Source of the DNA: Mesorhizobium sp. NFR06
Lineage (GTDB): Bacteria; Pseudomonadota; Alphaproteobacteria; Rhizobiales; Rhizobiaceae
DNA: 64,000 nucleotides
Reading direction: 5' to 3'
Assembly (NCBI RefSeq): GCF_900115245.1
Contig: NZ_FOVT01000005.1
Coordinates: 1-64,000, forward strand
In this document: one piece after another, positions 7,602 to 16,271 of the stretch
How the letters are laid out: the number at the start of each line of letters is the position of its first letter
Numbering within the stretch: the first letter of the stretch is position 1
Notes under the pieces: model-generated
Seen by the model: the letters and a program-made list of their open reading frames with translations, nothing else
The model's database searches: none
Told to the model about the DNA's origin: nothing
Program-made: the position numbers and the translations under genes

Positions 7602-8945
7602 ATGACCGACAAGCTCGACGCAGCGAAATTGACCGATCGCGTCGCAGCGCTCGTCGAGGCCGCAAAGCGCGCCGGCGCCGACGCGTCCGACGCTGTCGCG
7701 GTGCGCGGCCGCTCGGCCGGCGTGTCGGTGCGGTTGGGCAAGGTCGAGGGCACCGAATCGTCGGAGAGCGAGGATGTCTCCCTGCGCGTCTTCGTCGGCC
7801 AGCGCGTGGCGAGCGTCTCGGCCACAGCTGCTTCCGACCCGAAGGCGCTTGCCGAGCGTGCGGTGGCGATGGCCAGGGTCTCGCCGGAGGATCCGTTCCA
7901 GGGCCTCGCCGATCCGGCGCTGCTCGCCCGCAATCTGCGCGACCTCGACCTCTTCGACCCGACCGAGGTGTCGGCCGACCAGTTGAAGGAAGCCGCACTT
8001 GCCGCAGAAGCGGCTGCATTGGCCGTCAAGGGCGTCACCAATTCGGCGGGCAGCAGCGCCGGCGCCGGCCTCGGCGGCCTGGTTCTCGCCACCTCGCATG
8101 GATTTCTCGGCCAGTATGTCGCCTCGCGTTTCTCGCGCTCGACCAGCGTCATTGCCGGTGAGGGCACGGCGATGGAGCGCGACTATGAATTCTCCTCGCG
8201 CCAGCATTTCGCCGATCTCGACGCGCCGGAAGACATCGGCCGCAAGGCCGGCGAGCGTGCGGTGCGTCGGCTCGGCGCCCGCAAGGCGGCGACCGGCCCG
8301 GTCGATGTGGTGTTCGATCCGCGTGTAGCGCGCGGCATCGCCGGCCATCTCGCCGGCGCCATCAACGGCGCCGCGGTCGCCCGCAAGACCAGCTTCCTGC
8401 GCGACATGATGGGCAAGCAAGTGGCCTCGGCCTCGATCACCGTCACCGACGAGCCTTTGCGGCGGCGCGGCCAGGCCTCGCGCCCCTTCGATGGCGAAGG
8501 CGTCGAGGGCGAAAAGCTGCTGATGGTCGAGAAGGGCATCTTGAACCACTGGTTCCTGTCGACCTCGGCCGCGCGCGAGCTCGGCCTCACCACCAACGGG
8601 CGCGGTTCGCGCAGCGGCTCGTCCGTTTCGCCGTCCTCGACCAACCTTGCCATCGAGCCCGGCGAGCGCTCGCCGGAAGATTTGATCGCGTCGTTGAAGA
8701 GCGGCTTCTATGTCACCGAGGTGTTTGGCCAGGGCGTCGACCTGGTGACCGGAGAATACAGCCGCGGCGCCTCCGGCTACTGGATCGAGAACGGCGCCTT
8801 GGCCTATCCGGTGGCCGAGGTGACGATCGCCTCGAACCTGAAGACCATGTTTCTCAACATGGTGCCGGCGAGCGACCTCGACCGCAATTTCGGCACGGCG
8901 GCGCCGACGCTCCTGATCGAAGGGATGACCCTTGCCGGCGCTTGA
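7602..8945 (+). CDS. pmbA: PmbA/TldE-family metalloprotease component
   Basis: A 447-residue PmbA (TldE) homologue. In the TldD/TldE heterodimer TldD carries the metal-dependent peptidase site and TldE is the partner; the complex matures modified peptides and degrades unfolded peptides. Visible family patterns include TDEPLRRRGQASRPFDGEGV, GSSVSPSSTNLAIEPG and GASGYWIENGALAYPVAEVTIA. ATG 7602 follows AGGAA and gives the usual N-terminus; an 18-codon extension is unlikely. The downstream IMPase gene overlaps its end. No tldD is nearby. Confidence 0.9.
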   Translation: MTDKLDAAKLTDRVAALVEAAKRAGADASDAVAVRGRSAGVSVRLGKVEGTESSESEDVSLRVFVGQRVASVSATAASDPKALAERAVAMARVSPEDPFQGLADPALLARNLRDLDLFDPTEVSADQLKEAALAAEAAALAVKGVTNSAGSSAGAGLGGLVLATSHGFLGQYVASRFSRSTSVIAGEGTAMERDYEFSSRQHFADLDAPEDIGRKAGERAVRRLGARKAATGPVDVVFDPRVARGIAGHLAGAINGAAVARKTSFLRDMMGKQVASASITVTDEPLRRRGQASRPFDGEGVEGEKLLMVEKGILNHWFLSTSAARELGLTTNGRGSRSGSSVSPSSTNLAIEPGERSPEDLIASLKSGFYVTEVFGQGVDLVTGEYSRGASGYWIENGALAYPVAEVTIASNLKTMFLNMVPASDLDRNFGTAAPTLLIEGMTLAGA

Positions 8946-9741
8946 CCAACTGACATCGAGCGCCGCCCGCGAAGACCTTGCTTTGCTGCGCGAGGCCGCC
9001 CGCGAGGCCGGCGCGATCGCCATGGGCTATTTCGGCAACAACCCTCAGGTCTGGATGAAGGGCGGCACCTCGCCGGTGAGCGAGGCCGACCATGCGGCGG
9101 ACGCCTATCTGCGCGAAACCTTGCTCAGCGCGCGTCCGGACTATGGCTGGCTGTCGGAGGAGACCGCCGACGATCATGCCAGGCTGTCGGCCCGCCGCAC
9201 TTTCGTCGTCGATCCGATCGACGGCACGCGCGGTTTTCTCGACGGCTTGCATTCCTGGTGCGTCAGCGTCGCCGTGGTCGAGGACGGCCGCTCGCTGGCC
9301 GGCGTGCTCGAATGCCCGGCCAAGCACGAGACCTATTGGGCGCTGCCGGGCGAGGGTGCCTATCTCAACGATAAGCGCATCCATGTGCGTCCGCTTGGCG
9401 AAAGCATCGATATCGGCGGTCCCAAGCCGCTCGTCGACCTAATGCCGCAAGCCTGGCAGGACAGGCTGCGGCGGACAGCCTACATTCCTTCGCTCGCCTA
9501 CCGTCTGGCGATGATTGCCGCCGGCAAGCTCGACGCGACCTTCGTCAAGCCGAGCGCGCATGACTGGGATATCGCCGCCGCAGATCTCATTCTCAGCGAG
9601 GCCGGCGGCGCGTTGCTCGACCGCGACGGCAAGCCGCCTCGCTATGCCGGCGAGGTCATCAATCACGGTGCGCTCGCCGCCGGCAGCGGCGAACTTCTGG
9701 CTGTCCTTGCCGGTGTCATCGCCGGAGCTGACGGAGGGTGA
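8932..9741 (+). CDS. Inositol monophosphatase / CysQ-like phosphatase
   Basis: A 269-residue Mg2+-dependent phosphatase of the IMPase superfamily. The metal-binding motifs are SEET (about 75-78), DPIDGTRGFLDG (from Asp94) and the second motif HDWDIAAADLILSEAGG. The substrate could be inositol phosphate, PAP (CysQ-like) or another sugar phosphate. It starts with TTG and overlaps pmbA by 14 nt, so translation is probably coupled. In rhizobia this gene commonly leads the DUF4170-DUF374-waaA-lpxK lipid A block. Confidence 0.9.
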   Translation: MPALDQLTSSAAREDLALLREAAREAGAIAMGYFGNNPQVWMKGGTSPVSEADHAADAYLRETLLSARPDYGWLSEETADDHARLSARRTFVVDPIDGTRGFLDGLHSWCVSVAVVEDGRSLAGVLECPAKHETYWALPGEGAYLNDKRIHVRPLGESIDIGGPKPLVDLMPQAWQDRLRRTAYIPSLAYRLAMIAAGKLDATFVKPSAHDWDIAAADLILSEAGGALLDRDGKPPRYAGEVINHGALAAGSGELLAVLAGVIAGADGG

Positions 9742-9814
9742 GGCCGTCCATAGTTCCAAAACCGACCGCTTTGGTCTAGACCTGTCACAATTCATGAATA
9801 TGCGAAGGATCGGC

Positions 9815-10060
9815 ATGGCCGTGGAAGACGGAAAGAAGCAGCTTTTGCACCTGGTGTTCGGCGGCGAGCTGAAAAAGCTGGGTGGAACCGAGTTCCGCGA
9901 TCTCGACGCTCTCGACATTGTCGGCATCTATCCCGACTATCAAACCGCTCTTGGCGCCTGGAAGGCCAAGGCGCAGGCCAGTGTCGACAATGCCCATATG
10001 CGCTATTTCGTCGTTCATCTGCACCGTTTGCTCGATCCAGAATCGAAGGTCGGCGGTTGA
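9815..10060 (+). CDS. DUF4170 family protein
   Basis: An 81-residue protein with the family core QLLHLVFGGELKKLGGTEFR, then VGIYPDYQTALGAWKAKAQ and NAHMRYFVVHLHRLLDPE. ATG 9815 is chosen because AAGGA lies 6 nt upstream; an earlier ATG at 9794 would add 7 residues. It sits between the IMPase and the DUF374 acyltransferase, and its stop overlaps the next possible TTG start. Biochemical role unknown; its constant position suggests a link to lipid A/Kdo assembly. Confidence 0.85.
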   Translation: MAVEDGKKQLLHLVFGGELKKLGGTEFRDLDALDIVGIYPDYQTALGAWKAKAQASVDNAHMRYFVVHLHRLLDPESKVGG

Positions 10061-10845
10061 CGTCGATGGAGCATGAGGCGGTGAAAGGGGCGACCGGGCG
10101 GCGCGCTGCCAGACGCGGCGGAACGCGCACGCTGTGGCGGCGCATCCGCGAGCCGTTGGCGCAGTCCAGTTTCGTCAAGAATTTCATCGCCAGCCTGTTC
10201 GCCTGGTTCGTGCGCCTGATTCGCCTCACCAGTCCGCTGGTCGAAGGCTCGACCCAGGTTGCCGGCGGCGCCTATGCGCATCTGGAGCCCGGCATCATCG
10301 CGCTGTGGCACGGCCAGCATCTTCTGACGCCTGCTTTTTACCCCAAGGGCCGGCCGCTGGTGGCAATGGTGTCGCGCAGCGCCGACGCCGAGCTCCAGGC
10401 GCTGATGATCGAGAAGTTCGGCATCGAGGCGGTGCGCGGCTCCGGCGGCCGCGACAGTTCGAGGCATCTCGACAAAGGTGGCGCCAAAGCCTTGATAGCG
10501 CTCAAGAAATCGCTGGTCGCCGGCAAGAACGTCGCCATGATCGCCGACATTCCGCACGGCACCCCGCGCGACGCCGGGCTTGGCATCGTGCTTCTGGCAA
10601 GGCTTTCCGGCCGGCCGATCCTGCCCTCGGCCATCGCCACCAGCCGCCGCAAGGTGCTGGAGGGCAGCTGGGACAAGACCACCATCAACCTGCCTTTCGG
10701 GCGCTCCGCGGTCATCGTCGGCACGCCGGTCTTCGTGCCGGCCGATGCCGATGAAGCCGAGATGGAGCGCAAGCGCCAGGAGGTAACCGCCTCCCTCAAC
10801 GCCGCCACGGCTGAGGTCTATCGCCTCGTGGATGGCGGCAAATGA
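10057..10845 (+). CDS. DUF374 lysophospholipid acyltransferase-like protein
   Basis: A 262-residue protein of the DUF374/LPLAT-like superfamily. Key features are IIALWHGQHLLTPAF, with the His often taken as catalytic, and SRSADAELQ..., GIEAVRGSGGRDSSRH and MIADIPHGTPRDAGLGIV. It probably acylates a lipid, perhaps a lipid A precursor, at the inner membrane. The TTG at 10057 overlaps the DUF4170 stop; an ATG at 10066 is a possible alternative. It overlaps waaA by 4 nt, so they form one operon. Confidence 0.87.
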   Translation: MTSMEHEAVKGATGRRAARRGGTRTLWRRIREPLAQSSFVKNFIASLFAWFVRLIRLTSPLVEGSTQVAGGAYAHLEPGIIALWHGQHLLTPAFYPKGRPLVAMVSRSADAELQALMIEKFGIEAVRGSGGRDSSRHLDKGGAKALIALKKSLVAGKNVAMIADIPHGTPRDAGLGIVLLARLSGRPILPSAIATSRRKVLEGSWDKTTINLPFGRSAVIVGTPVFVPADADEAEMERKRQEVTASLNAATAEVYRLVDGGK

Positions 10846-12158
10846 GCGAGCGCTGGGCGCGTGCGGCCCTAACCGCCTATCGCTATGCGGGGGCGGTCGC
10901 CTATCCATTGATCGGTCCCTATGTCGCCTTTCGCGCCTCGCGCGGCAAGGAGGATCGCGCGCGCCGTCGCGAGCGCTACGGCGTCGCTGGTCGGCCCCGG
11001 CCGGAAGGGCCGGTGATCTGGATCCATGCCGCAAGCGTCGGCGAGACGATCGCGGTGGTGCCGCTGGTCGAGAGCATCCTCGACTATGGCGTCAACATCG
11101 TCTTGACCACCGGCACCGTGACATCGGCGAAGGTTGCCGACGAGCGCCTCGGCGACCGAATCATCCATCAATATGTGCCGCTCGATCTCAAGCCGGCGGT
11201 GAGCCGCTTCCTCGATCACTGGCGGCCGGAACTGGCGATCATCGCCGAATCGGAAATCTGGCCGATGACCATTCTCGAGCTTGGCGCGCGCAACGTGCCG
11301 CAGGTCCTGGTCAACGGCCGGTTGTCAGACCGCTCCTTCATCTCATGGAAGAAGCGCGCCAGCGTCGCCGAAGCGCTGTTCGAAAACCTCGCCCATGTCA
11401 TCGCCCAGTCGGATGTCGACGGCGAACGCTTCCGCGCGCTCGGCGCCCGGCCGGTCACGGTCTCCGGCAATCTCAAGGTCGACACCAACCCGCCGCCCGT
11501 CGACGAGCGCGTGCTGGCCATCCTGCAGCGCCAGATCGGCAATCGGCCGACCTGGGCGGCGATCTCGACCCATGACGGCGAGGAGGTGGTGGCCGCGGAG
11601 GTCCATGCCACCCTGCACAGGCGCCATCATGGGCTCTTGACCATCATCGTGCCGCGCCACCCCGACCGCGCCGATGCGCTTGCCGCGCAGATCTCCGGCA
11701 TGGGGCTGTCGGTCGCGCGGCGCAGCAAGGGCGACCGCATCTCGTCGGACACCGATATCCTCCTGGGCGACACGATCGGCGAGATGGGGCTTTACCTGCG
11801 ACTGACGGAAATCGCTTTCGTCGGCCGCTCGCTGACCTCGCAAGGTGGCCAGAACCCGCTCGAGCCGGCGATGCTGGAAACCGCCGTGCTTGCCGGCCGC
11901 AACGTGCAGAATTTCCGCGAGGCCTATCAGCGCCTGCTCGACAGCGGCGGCGCCAAGCTGGTGCGCGACCGCGACATGCTGGCCGGCGCCGTCAATTTCC
12001 TTTTGACCAACGAAGCGGCGCGCCACGAAATGATGGCGGCGGGTGCGGCCACCGTCGACGAGATGCGCGGCGCGCTTGCCCGCACGTTGAAATCGCTGGA
12101 GCCCTACATCCAGCCGCTGGTCGTCAAGTCGCGCCTGAAAGGCGCCAACGGGCGCTGA
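10842..12158 (+). CDS. waaA: 3-deoxy-D-manno-octulosonic acid (Kdo) transferase
   Basis: A 438-residue GT30 enzyme that adds Kdo to lipid IVA at the cytoplasmic face of the inner membrane. Typical motifs are WIHAASVGET (acceptor-side glutamate), SEIWPM, VNGRLSDRSF, SGNLKVD and FVGRSLTSQGGQNPLEPA. A hydrophobic N-terminal segment anchors it. The ATGA overlap with DUF374 and the following lpxK show a lipid A/Kdo operon. Whether it adds one or two Kdo residues cannot be read. Confidence 0.95.
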   Translation: MSERWARAALTAYRYAGAVAYPLIGPYVAFRASRGKEDRARRRERYGVAGRPRPEGPVIWIHAASVGETIAVVPLVESILDYGVNIVLTTGTVTSAKVADERLGDRIIHQYVPLDLKPAVSRFLDHWRPELAIIAESEIWPMTILELGARNVPQVLVNGRLSDRSFISWKKRASVAEALFENLAHVIAQSDVDGERFRALGARPVTVSGNLKVDTNPPPVDERVLAILQRQIGNRPTWAAISTHDGEEVVAAEVHATLHRRHHGLLTIIVPRHPDRADALAAQISGMGLSVARRSKGDRISSDTDILLGDTIGEMGLYLRLTEIAFVGRSLTSQGGQNPLEPAMLETAVLAGRNVQNFREAYQRLLDSGGAKLVRDRDMLAGAVNFLLTNEAARHEMMAAGAATVDEMRGALARTLKSLEPYIQPLVVKSRLKGANGR

Positions 12159-12159
12159 C

Positions 12160-12203
12160 GCATGACCCCAGAAATCGGAAACGATTTTCGGAACGGGTCA
12201 TGC
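12160..12203. repeat. Palindromic intergenic element (family C) between waaA and lpxK
   Basis: A 44-bp imperfect palindrome with arms GCATGACCC (12160-12168) and GGGTCATGC (12195-12203), and an inner stem AATCG-GAAA-CGATT. It immediately follows the waaA stop and overlaps an apparent upstream lpxK start, which is why that start was rejected. Short dispersed palindromes of this type are common in rhizobia. As RNA it would form a stable hairpin inside the operon. Confidence 0.8.
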
Positions 12204-12232
12204 GCAAGGTCAAAAAGCGCGGAACTGGCGCC

Positions 12233-13261
12233 ATGACCAGCGAAGCGCCGCCCTTCTGGTGGGAAAAGCCGGATTGGCGCGTGCTGGCGCTGTCGCCGGT
12301 GTCGGTGCTCTACGGGCTGGTCGCCGGCCGCCGCATGCGCCACGCGCCGCGCGAGAAGGTCGCGGCGCCGGTGCTCTGCGTCGGCAACCTCACCGTTGGC
12401 GGCAGCGGCAAGACGCCGGTCGCTATTGCTTTGGCCAAACAGGCCAGGCGCATGCAGCTTAGCCCCGGCTTCCTGTCGCGCGGCCATGGCGGCTCGTTTG
12501 CCAAGCCGCACGTCGTCGACGCCCATCACGACGCCGCCAAGCATGTCGGCGACGAGCCGCTGCTTCTGGCCGAGCATGCGCCGGTGGCGGTGACGGCGAA
12601 CCGCGCCGCCGGCGCGAAGCTGCTGGTCGAGGAACATGGCTGCGACTTCCTGATCATGGATGACGGCTTCCAGTCGGCGCGCGTCCATATCGACTACGCG
12701 CTGGTGGTGGTCGATGCCCGCTTCGGCATCGGCAACGGCCGCGTCATTCCGGGCGGACCGCTCCGCGCCAAGGTCGTCGATCAACTGGTCTTCACCAGCG
12801 GCTTGCTGAGGATGGGCGAGGGGGCCGCTGCCGATGGCGTCGTGCGCCAGGCGGCGCGCGCCGGCCGCCCGATCTTCCTGGCCCATGTCGAGCCGGCGAA
12901 CCCCTCACGTTTCGCCGGCGGCCGCTACCTCGCCTTTGCCGGCATCGGCCATCCGGAAAAGTTCTTCGACACGGTGCGCGGCGCCGGCGCCGAGGTGGTG
13001 CTGTCGCGGCCCTTCCCCGACCATCATTTCTACGCCGCGGACGAACTGGGCGACCTGCTGGCGCTTGCGCAGCGCGAGGGCCTGCGCCTTGTCACCACCG
13101 CAAAGGACGCCGCGCGGCTGCGCCACGGCGCAGCACCCGCCGGCTTCCTCGATCAGCTGGACTTGCTCGACATCGAGGCGGTGTTCGAGCTCGAACACGT
13201 GCCGGAGCGCATCATCGGCGAGACGCTGGATGCCTGGCGTCAGAGGAAGATGCGGGGCTGA
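12233..13261 (+). CDS. lpxK: Tetraacyldisaccharide 4'-kinase
   Basis: A 342-residue kinase that phosphorylates the 4' position of the lipid A disaccharide at the inner membrane. It has an N-terminal membrane-associated helix (PFWWEKPDWRVLALSPVS), the P-loop LCVGNLTVGGSGKTPVAIAL and the conserved DDGFQSARVHIDYALVVVD with RVIPGGPLR. ATG 12233 is preferred over ATG 12200 because the latter lies inside a palindromic repeat and the family N-terminus begins here. It follows waaA. Confidence 0.95.
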   Translation: MTSEAPPFWWEKPDWRVLALSPVSVLYGLVAGRRMRHAPREKVAAPVLCVGNLTVGGSGKTPVAIALAKQARRMQLSPGFLSRGHGGSFAKPHVVDAHHDAAKHVGDEPLLLAEHAPVAVTANRAAGAKLLVEEHGCDFLIMDDGFQSARVHIDYALVVVDARFGIGNGRVIPGGPLRAKVVDQLVFTSGLLRMGEGAAADGVVRQAARAGRPIFLAHVEPANPSRFAGGRYLAFAGIGHPEKFFDTVRGAGAEVVLSRPFPDHHFYAADELGDLLALAQREGLRLVTTAKDAARLRHGAAPAGFLDQLDLLDIEAVFELEHVPERIIGETLDAWRQRKMRG

Positions 13262-13266
13262 GCTTC

Positions 13267-13315
13267 GAGCATGATGCCGAAGACTGTGTAGCGGCCTTCG
13301 GAGGACATCATGCTC
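13267..13315. repeat. Palindromic element (family C) downstream of lpxK
   Basis: A 49-bp imperfect palindrome with outer arms GAGCATGATG (13267-13276) and CATCATGCTC (13306-13315) and an inner CCGAAG/CTTCGG stem. It lies between the converging lpxK and UDP-glucuronate decarboxylase genes and could act as a bidirectional terminator-like hairpin. Its ends resemble the element between waaA and lpxK. Confidence 0.8.
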
Positions 13316-13355
13316 TATCTCTTTGATCTAGAGACGGCTTGTCCCGCGCCTGGCG

Positions 13356-14294
13356 TCAATTGCCGTTGATAAGCTGGCGGAAGTAGCGAACCGTCTCGCC
13401 GAGCCCATCCTCGAGAGCGACGCGAGGGGACCAGTCCAGCGTCGATCGTGCCAGATCAATGTCGGGCTGACGCTGGCGGGGATCGTCCTGCGGGAGAGCC
13501 TTGAACTCGATTTTGGACTTGCCGCCGACAAGGCCCAATACAAGTTCGGCCAGTTCCAGGATCGTGACTTCCGTCGGGTTTCCAACGTTGAGGGGGCCCA
13601 CGAAATCGTCGGGCGTAGCCATCATCCGAACCATCGCGTCGACGAGGTCGTCGACATAGCAGAAACTGCGCGTGTGGCTTCCGTCGCCGTAGATGGTTAT
13701 GGGGTCGTTCCGCAAGGCCTGAAGGATGAAATTGCTGACCACCCGTCCGTCCGACGGGTGCATGCGCGGCCCGTATGTATTGAATATGCGCACCACCTTG
13801 ATGGGCAATTTCGACTGACGCCAGTAGTCGAAGAACAGCGCCTCGGCGCATCTCTTGCCTTCGTCGTAGCAGCTGCGCGGGCCGATCGGATTGACGCGGC
13901 CCCAATAGGCCTCGGTCTGAGGATGGACTTCCGGATCGCCGTAGACCTCGGATGTCGATGCCTGAAGGATCCTCGCCCCGGAAGCGCTTGCCAGATCGAG
14001 CATGTTGATCGCTCCGTAGACGCAGGTCCTGGTCGTCTCGATCGGAATGCGCTGATAGTGAACGGGCGAGGCCGGGCAGGCGAGATTGAAGATCTCATCC
14101 GTTTCGACTTTGAGAGGCACGGTAACGTCGTGCCTCAGAAACTCGAAATGTGGGTTGCCCACAAGGTGACGGATGTTTTCCTCCGAGCCGGTTGAAAGGT
14201 TGTCGGCGCATATTACCTGCCGGTCTTGTGTCAGCAGCAGGTCGCATAGATGCGAGCCGATAAAGCCGGCTCCACCCGTTACAAGAACCTTCAC
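13356..14294 (-). CDS. UDP-glucuronate decarboxylase (UDP-xylose synthase)
   Basis: A 312-residue extended SDR. The NAD-binding motif GGAGFIGS lies at residues 7-14, and the catalytic pair is Tyr143 and Lys147 in [11 protein letters not shown]. The segments [13 protein letters not shown] and [18 protein letters not shown] are typical of bacterial and plant UXS, which convert UDP-glucuronate to UDP-xylose in the cytoplasm. It is followed upstream on the same strand by a GT92-like glycosyltransferase gene. Together they suggest addition of xylose or a derived sugar to a surface glycan; that link is inference. Confidence 0.9.
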   Translation of the reverse strand: MKVLVTGGAGFIGSHLCDLLLTQDRQVICADNLSTGSEENIRHLVGNPHFEFLRHDVTVPLKVETDEIFNLACPASPVHYQRIPIETTRTCVYGAINMLDLASASGARILQASTSEVYGDPEVHPQTEAYWGRVNPIGPRSCYDEGKRCAEALFFDYWRQSKLPIKVVRIFNTYGPRMHPSDGRVVSNFILQALRNDPITIYGDGSHTRSFCYVDDLVDAMVRMMATPDDFVGPLNVGNPTEVTILELAELVLGLVGGKSKIEFKALPQDDPRQRQPDIDLARSTLDWSPRVALEDGLGETVRYFRQLINGN

Positions 14295-14362
14295 GATAAG
14301 CCTCGTACCATCGCCCTTTGGTGTCTATACCCCCCGAAACGCGAAAGTGTCAGCACTGAAAT

Positions 14363-14379
14363 GACGGTCTGGGACCGTC
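14363..14379 (-). terminator. Possible terminator hairpin after the GT92 gene
   Basis: A perfect 7-bp stem GACGGTC-TGG-GACCGTC lies 28 nt beyond the GT92-like gene stop. On the reverse strand it is followed by ATTTCA, a weak U-rich tail. It may reduce read-through into the UDP-glucuronate decarboxylase gene or simply separate the two messages. Confidence 0.4.
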
Positions 14380-14406
14380 GTGGGCGAGGCGAAGAGGTGG
14401 CCGCTT

Positions 14407-15249
14407 CTATCCTGCGCGCCGCATCACCTTCAGGATCGCCTCGTCGCGCTCGACGTTGAGCTTGCTTTCGAAGTCGAAATGCCAATCCCTGTCGCGCAGC
14501 GCGGAAGTCGAGGCGTCGCCGCGCCGGATTTTCTGGTCGAGATCGGCAAGCGATCGCGACCAGTAGTGATTGATCCTCAGGATATCGAGCTTGGGGGGCA
14601 TGCCCGGCACGATGGTCCGTCGATGGGTGTCCATCCCTTCACCGGACAGGAATTTCGACTGATGGACGCCCGGCTTGTAGACCATGCGGGGGTTGAGGAT
14701 TGTCTTAACCGTCGTGATGTCCGGTCCAGCTCGCATCGTATAGGCCTCGACCACCGGACTTTCCGGTCGCTCGACATGGCCGGAAGAGCCATAGAACGCT
14801 TGCCAGACGCAAACACCCGGAAGGTCCCGATAGTCCCTGAGAACCGAGGGCACGTCACGTCCGTCGGGGGCGAAAAGAAACTCATCGATGTCGAAGAATC
14901 CGATCCACAACGCTTCACGCCAGCGCCTGCGGATGCAGTCCTTATAAGCCGACAGCTGCCCCACCGGCCGCGGCCAATCGACCAGCGTAACCAGCCCTTC
15001 CTGGATGAACGGGTGCAATACAACTTTGAAATCGTCGGTCGAGAAGTTGTTGTAGAGATAGAAGTGCTCAAATCCGACGTTCTGGTGGAACCTGATCCAT
15101 TCGGCCAGGAACGGCGCCTCCTCGCGGAAGATGGCGCAAGCGGTCAGGTGGAATCGTGGGGCTTTCGATACTGCCCGATCGCGCAATCTCGCACGCGTGA
15201 TAAGCGGCATGCGAATAAAGGTCTTGAGAGATTTCTTGAAGTTTTTCAA
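14407..15249 (-). CDS. Glycosyltransferase family 92-like protein
   Basis: A 280-residue protein with the GT92/DUF23-type pattern: LTACAIFREEAPFLAEWIRF, GFEHFYLYNNFSTDDF, DCIRRRWREALWIGFFDIDEFLF (DxD-like DID) and INHYWSRS near the C-terminus. These enzymes transfer hexoses to glycans. There is a basic N-terminus but no clear signal peptide. It lies next to UDP-glucuronate decarboxylase on the same strand; the donor and acceptor are not known. Confidence 0.82.
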   Translation of the reverse strand: MKNFKKSLKTFIRMPLITRARLRDRAVSKAPRFHLTACAIFREEAPFLAEWIRFHQNVGFEHFYLYNNFSTDDFKVVLHPFIQEGLVTLVDWPRPVGQLSAYKDCIRRRWREALWIGFFDIDEFLFAPDGRDVPSVLRDYRDLPGVCVWQAFYGSSGHVERPESPVVEAYTMRAGPDITTVKTILNPRMVYKPGVHQSKFLSGEGMDTHRRTIVPGMPPKLDILRINHYWSRSLADLDQKIRRGDASTSALRDRDWHFDFESKLNVERDEAILKVMRRAG

Positions 15250-15306
15250 TGCGGTACCCTAGGCGCGATCGAGGTTGGCCGCCACGGCGCCATTGGCTCG
15301 CATGGC

Positions 15307-15540
15307 CTATCCCCGCTTGCGCAATTCCGGATGCATCTCGATCTCGCGGGCAAGCGAGACCGCCGCGTTCACATAGGGCTCCTGGCGCGCGACGCTCCAG
15401 TATTTGAGCTCGTCCAGCGGAATGCTCTCGCCCGTCACCGCGCAGCGCACGAACGAGCCGGGACTGGTGACCTGGAAGTCGCCGTCGAGATAACGGATCC
15501 GGGCTTCCCTGCCCCCCGGGCCTTCGAAACGGTTCATCAT
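15307..15540 (-). CDS. DUF2093 family protein
   Basis: A small protein (about 77 aa) with the family core NRFEGPGGREARIRYLDGDF, then SFVRCAVTGESIPLDELKYW and SVARQEPYV. The ATG at 15540 was chosen because family members begin at this M(M)NRFEG; an in-frame TTG at 15585 would add 15 residues. DUF2093 genes usually sit directly after lpxK; here two sugar genes intervene. Function unknown. Confidence 0.85.
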   Translation of the reverse strand: MMNRFEGPGGREARIRYLDGDFQVTSPGSFVRCAVTGESIPLDELKYWSVARQEPYVNAAVSLAREIEMHPELRKRG

Positions 15541-15653
15541 GAAAGGACGCTTGAGTTCATCGGGTTCAATCGCCACAAATCGCAAGCAACGTCAAGCTTG
15601 GCGCAATGCTCATGCGGTAGGGCTGAGCGGCGAAATGGTTTCCGGAAGCCGGC

Positions 15654-16265
15654 ATGGACATCCCCTCGACCCGCTTGAACGCGCTGATCAATGGAGCTCT
15701 CACCCCGCAGCCGGTGACGTCGCCCAAGGCGGATCCGGCGACGACAGCCTTGATCAGGGCGCTGGTCCAGCCGCCTGCGCCGCCAAGCGCGCAAACAGCC
15801 CAGTTCGCGGCCCAGGCGCTGACCAACTCCTTGCAGGTGCCGCCAGCCCGATCCTCGCAGGGCGCATCCTCCAGTCCGGTCGAAGACGCCTACCGGGCGA
15901 TGATGGAACCGGATACCGACCCCGGGGATACCCCGGGTGGGACGCCGCAGGGTAGGACGGTCGCCGACGTTGGTGCCGACCACGGTCCACGCGCCAGCGC
16001 CACGGCCCAGCCGCTCATCGCCGGCAGCGCGGCCGGAGCCGCGCCTGTAATGCAGCCACAGTCATCGGTTGCGGCCGCCATGCTCTCTCCGCCCGCGCTG
16101 ATTGCCGCCAATGCCAACGCGCCGCAGCCTCATGGCGCGGGCGGCCGCCCTGCCGGCCATGCGCCGCGATCCGATTCAGTTCCGGTATCGCTGTGGACGA
16201 TATCGGTCGTCACGGCCGTCGTCTCGGCTGTGACTGCCACGACCATGGTCTTGCTGCTTCGCTGA
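15654..16265 (+). CDS. Ala/Pro-rich protein with a C-terminal membrane anchor
   Basis: A 203-residue protein of low complexity, rich in Ala, Pro, Ser and Gln, with one hydrophobic segment at the extreme C-terminus (about 182-202, VSLWTISVVTAVVSAVTATT then MVLLLR). There is no N-terminal signal peptide, so a tail-anchored cytoplasmic protein is likely. No family is recognised. It is convergent with the LysR gene that follows with a 6-nt gap. Confidence 0.6.
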   Translation: MDIPSTRLNALINGALTPQPVTSPKADPATTALIRALVQPPAPPSAQTAQFAAQALTNSLQVPPARSSQGASSSPVEDAYRAMMEPDTDPGDTPGGTPQGRTVADVGADHGPRASATAQPLIAGSAAGAAPVMQPQSSVAAAMLSPPALIAANANAPQPHGAGGRPAGHAPRSDSVPVSLWTISVVTAVVSAVTATTMVLLLR

Positions 16266-16271
16266 CGGAAC

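Noticed and set aside
7416..9023. Upstream part of a 674-codon minus-strand frame
   Set aside because: Only its last 138 codons form a VOC domain; the rest is antisense to pmbA and has shadow-like composition.
12200..12232. Upstream lpxK start
   Set aside because: The ATG is part of a palindromic repeat; the conserved N-terminus begins at 12233.
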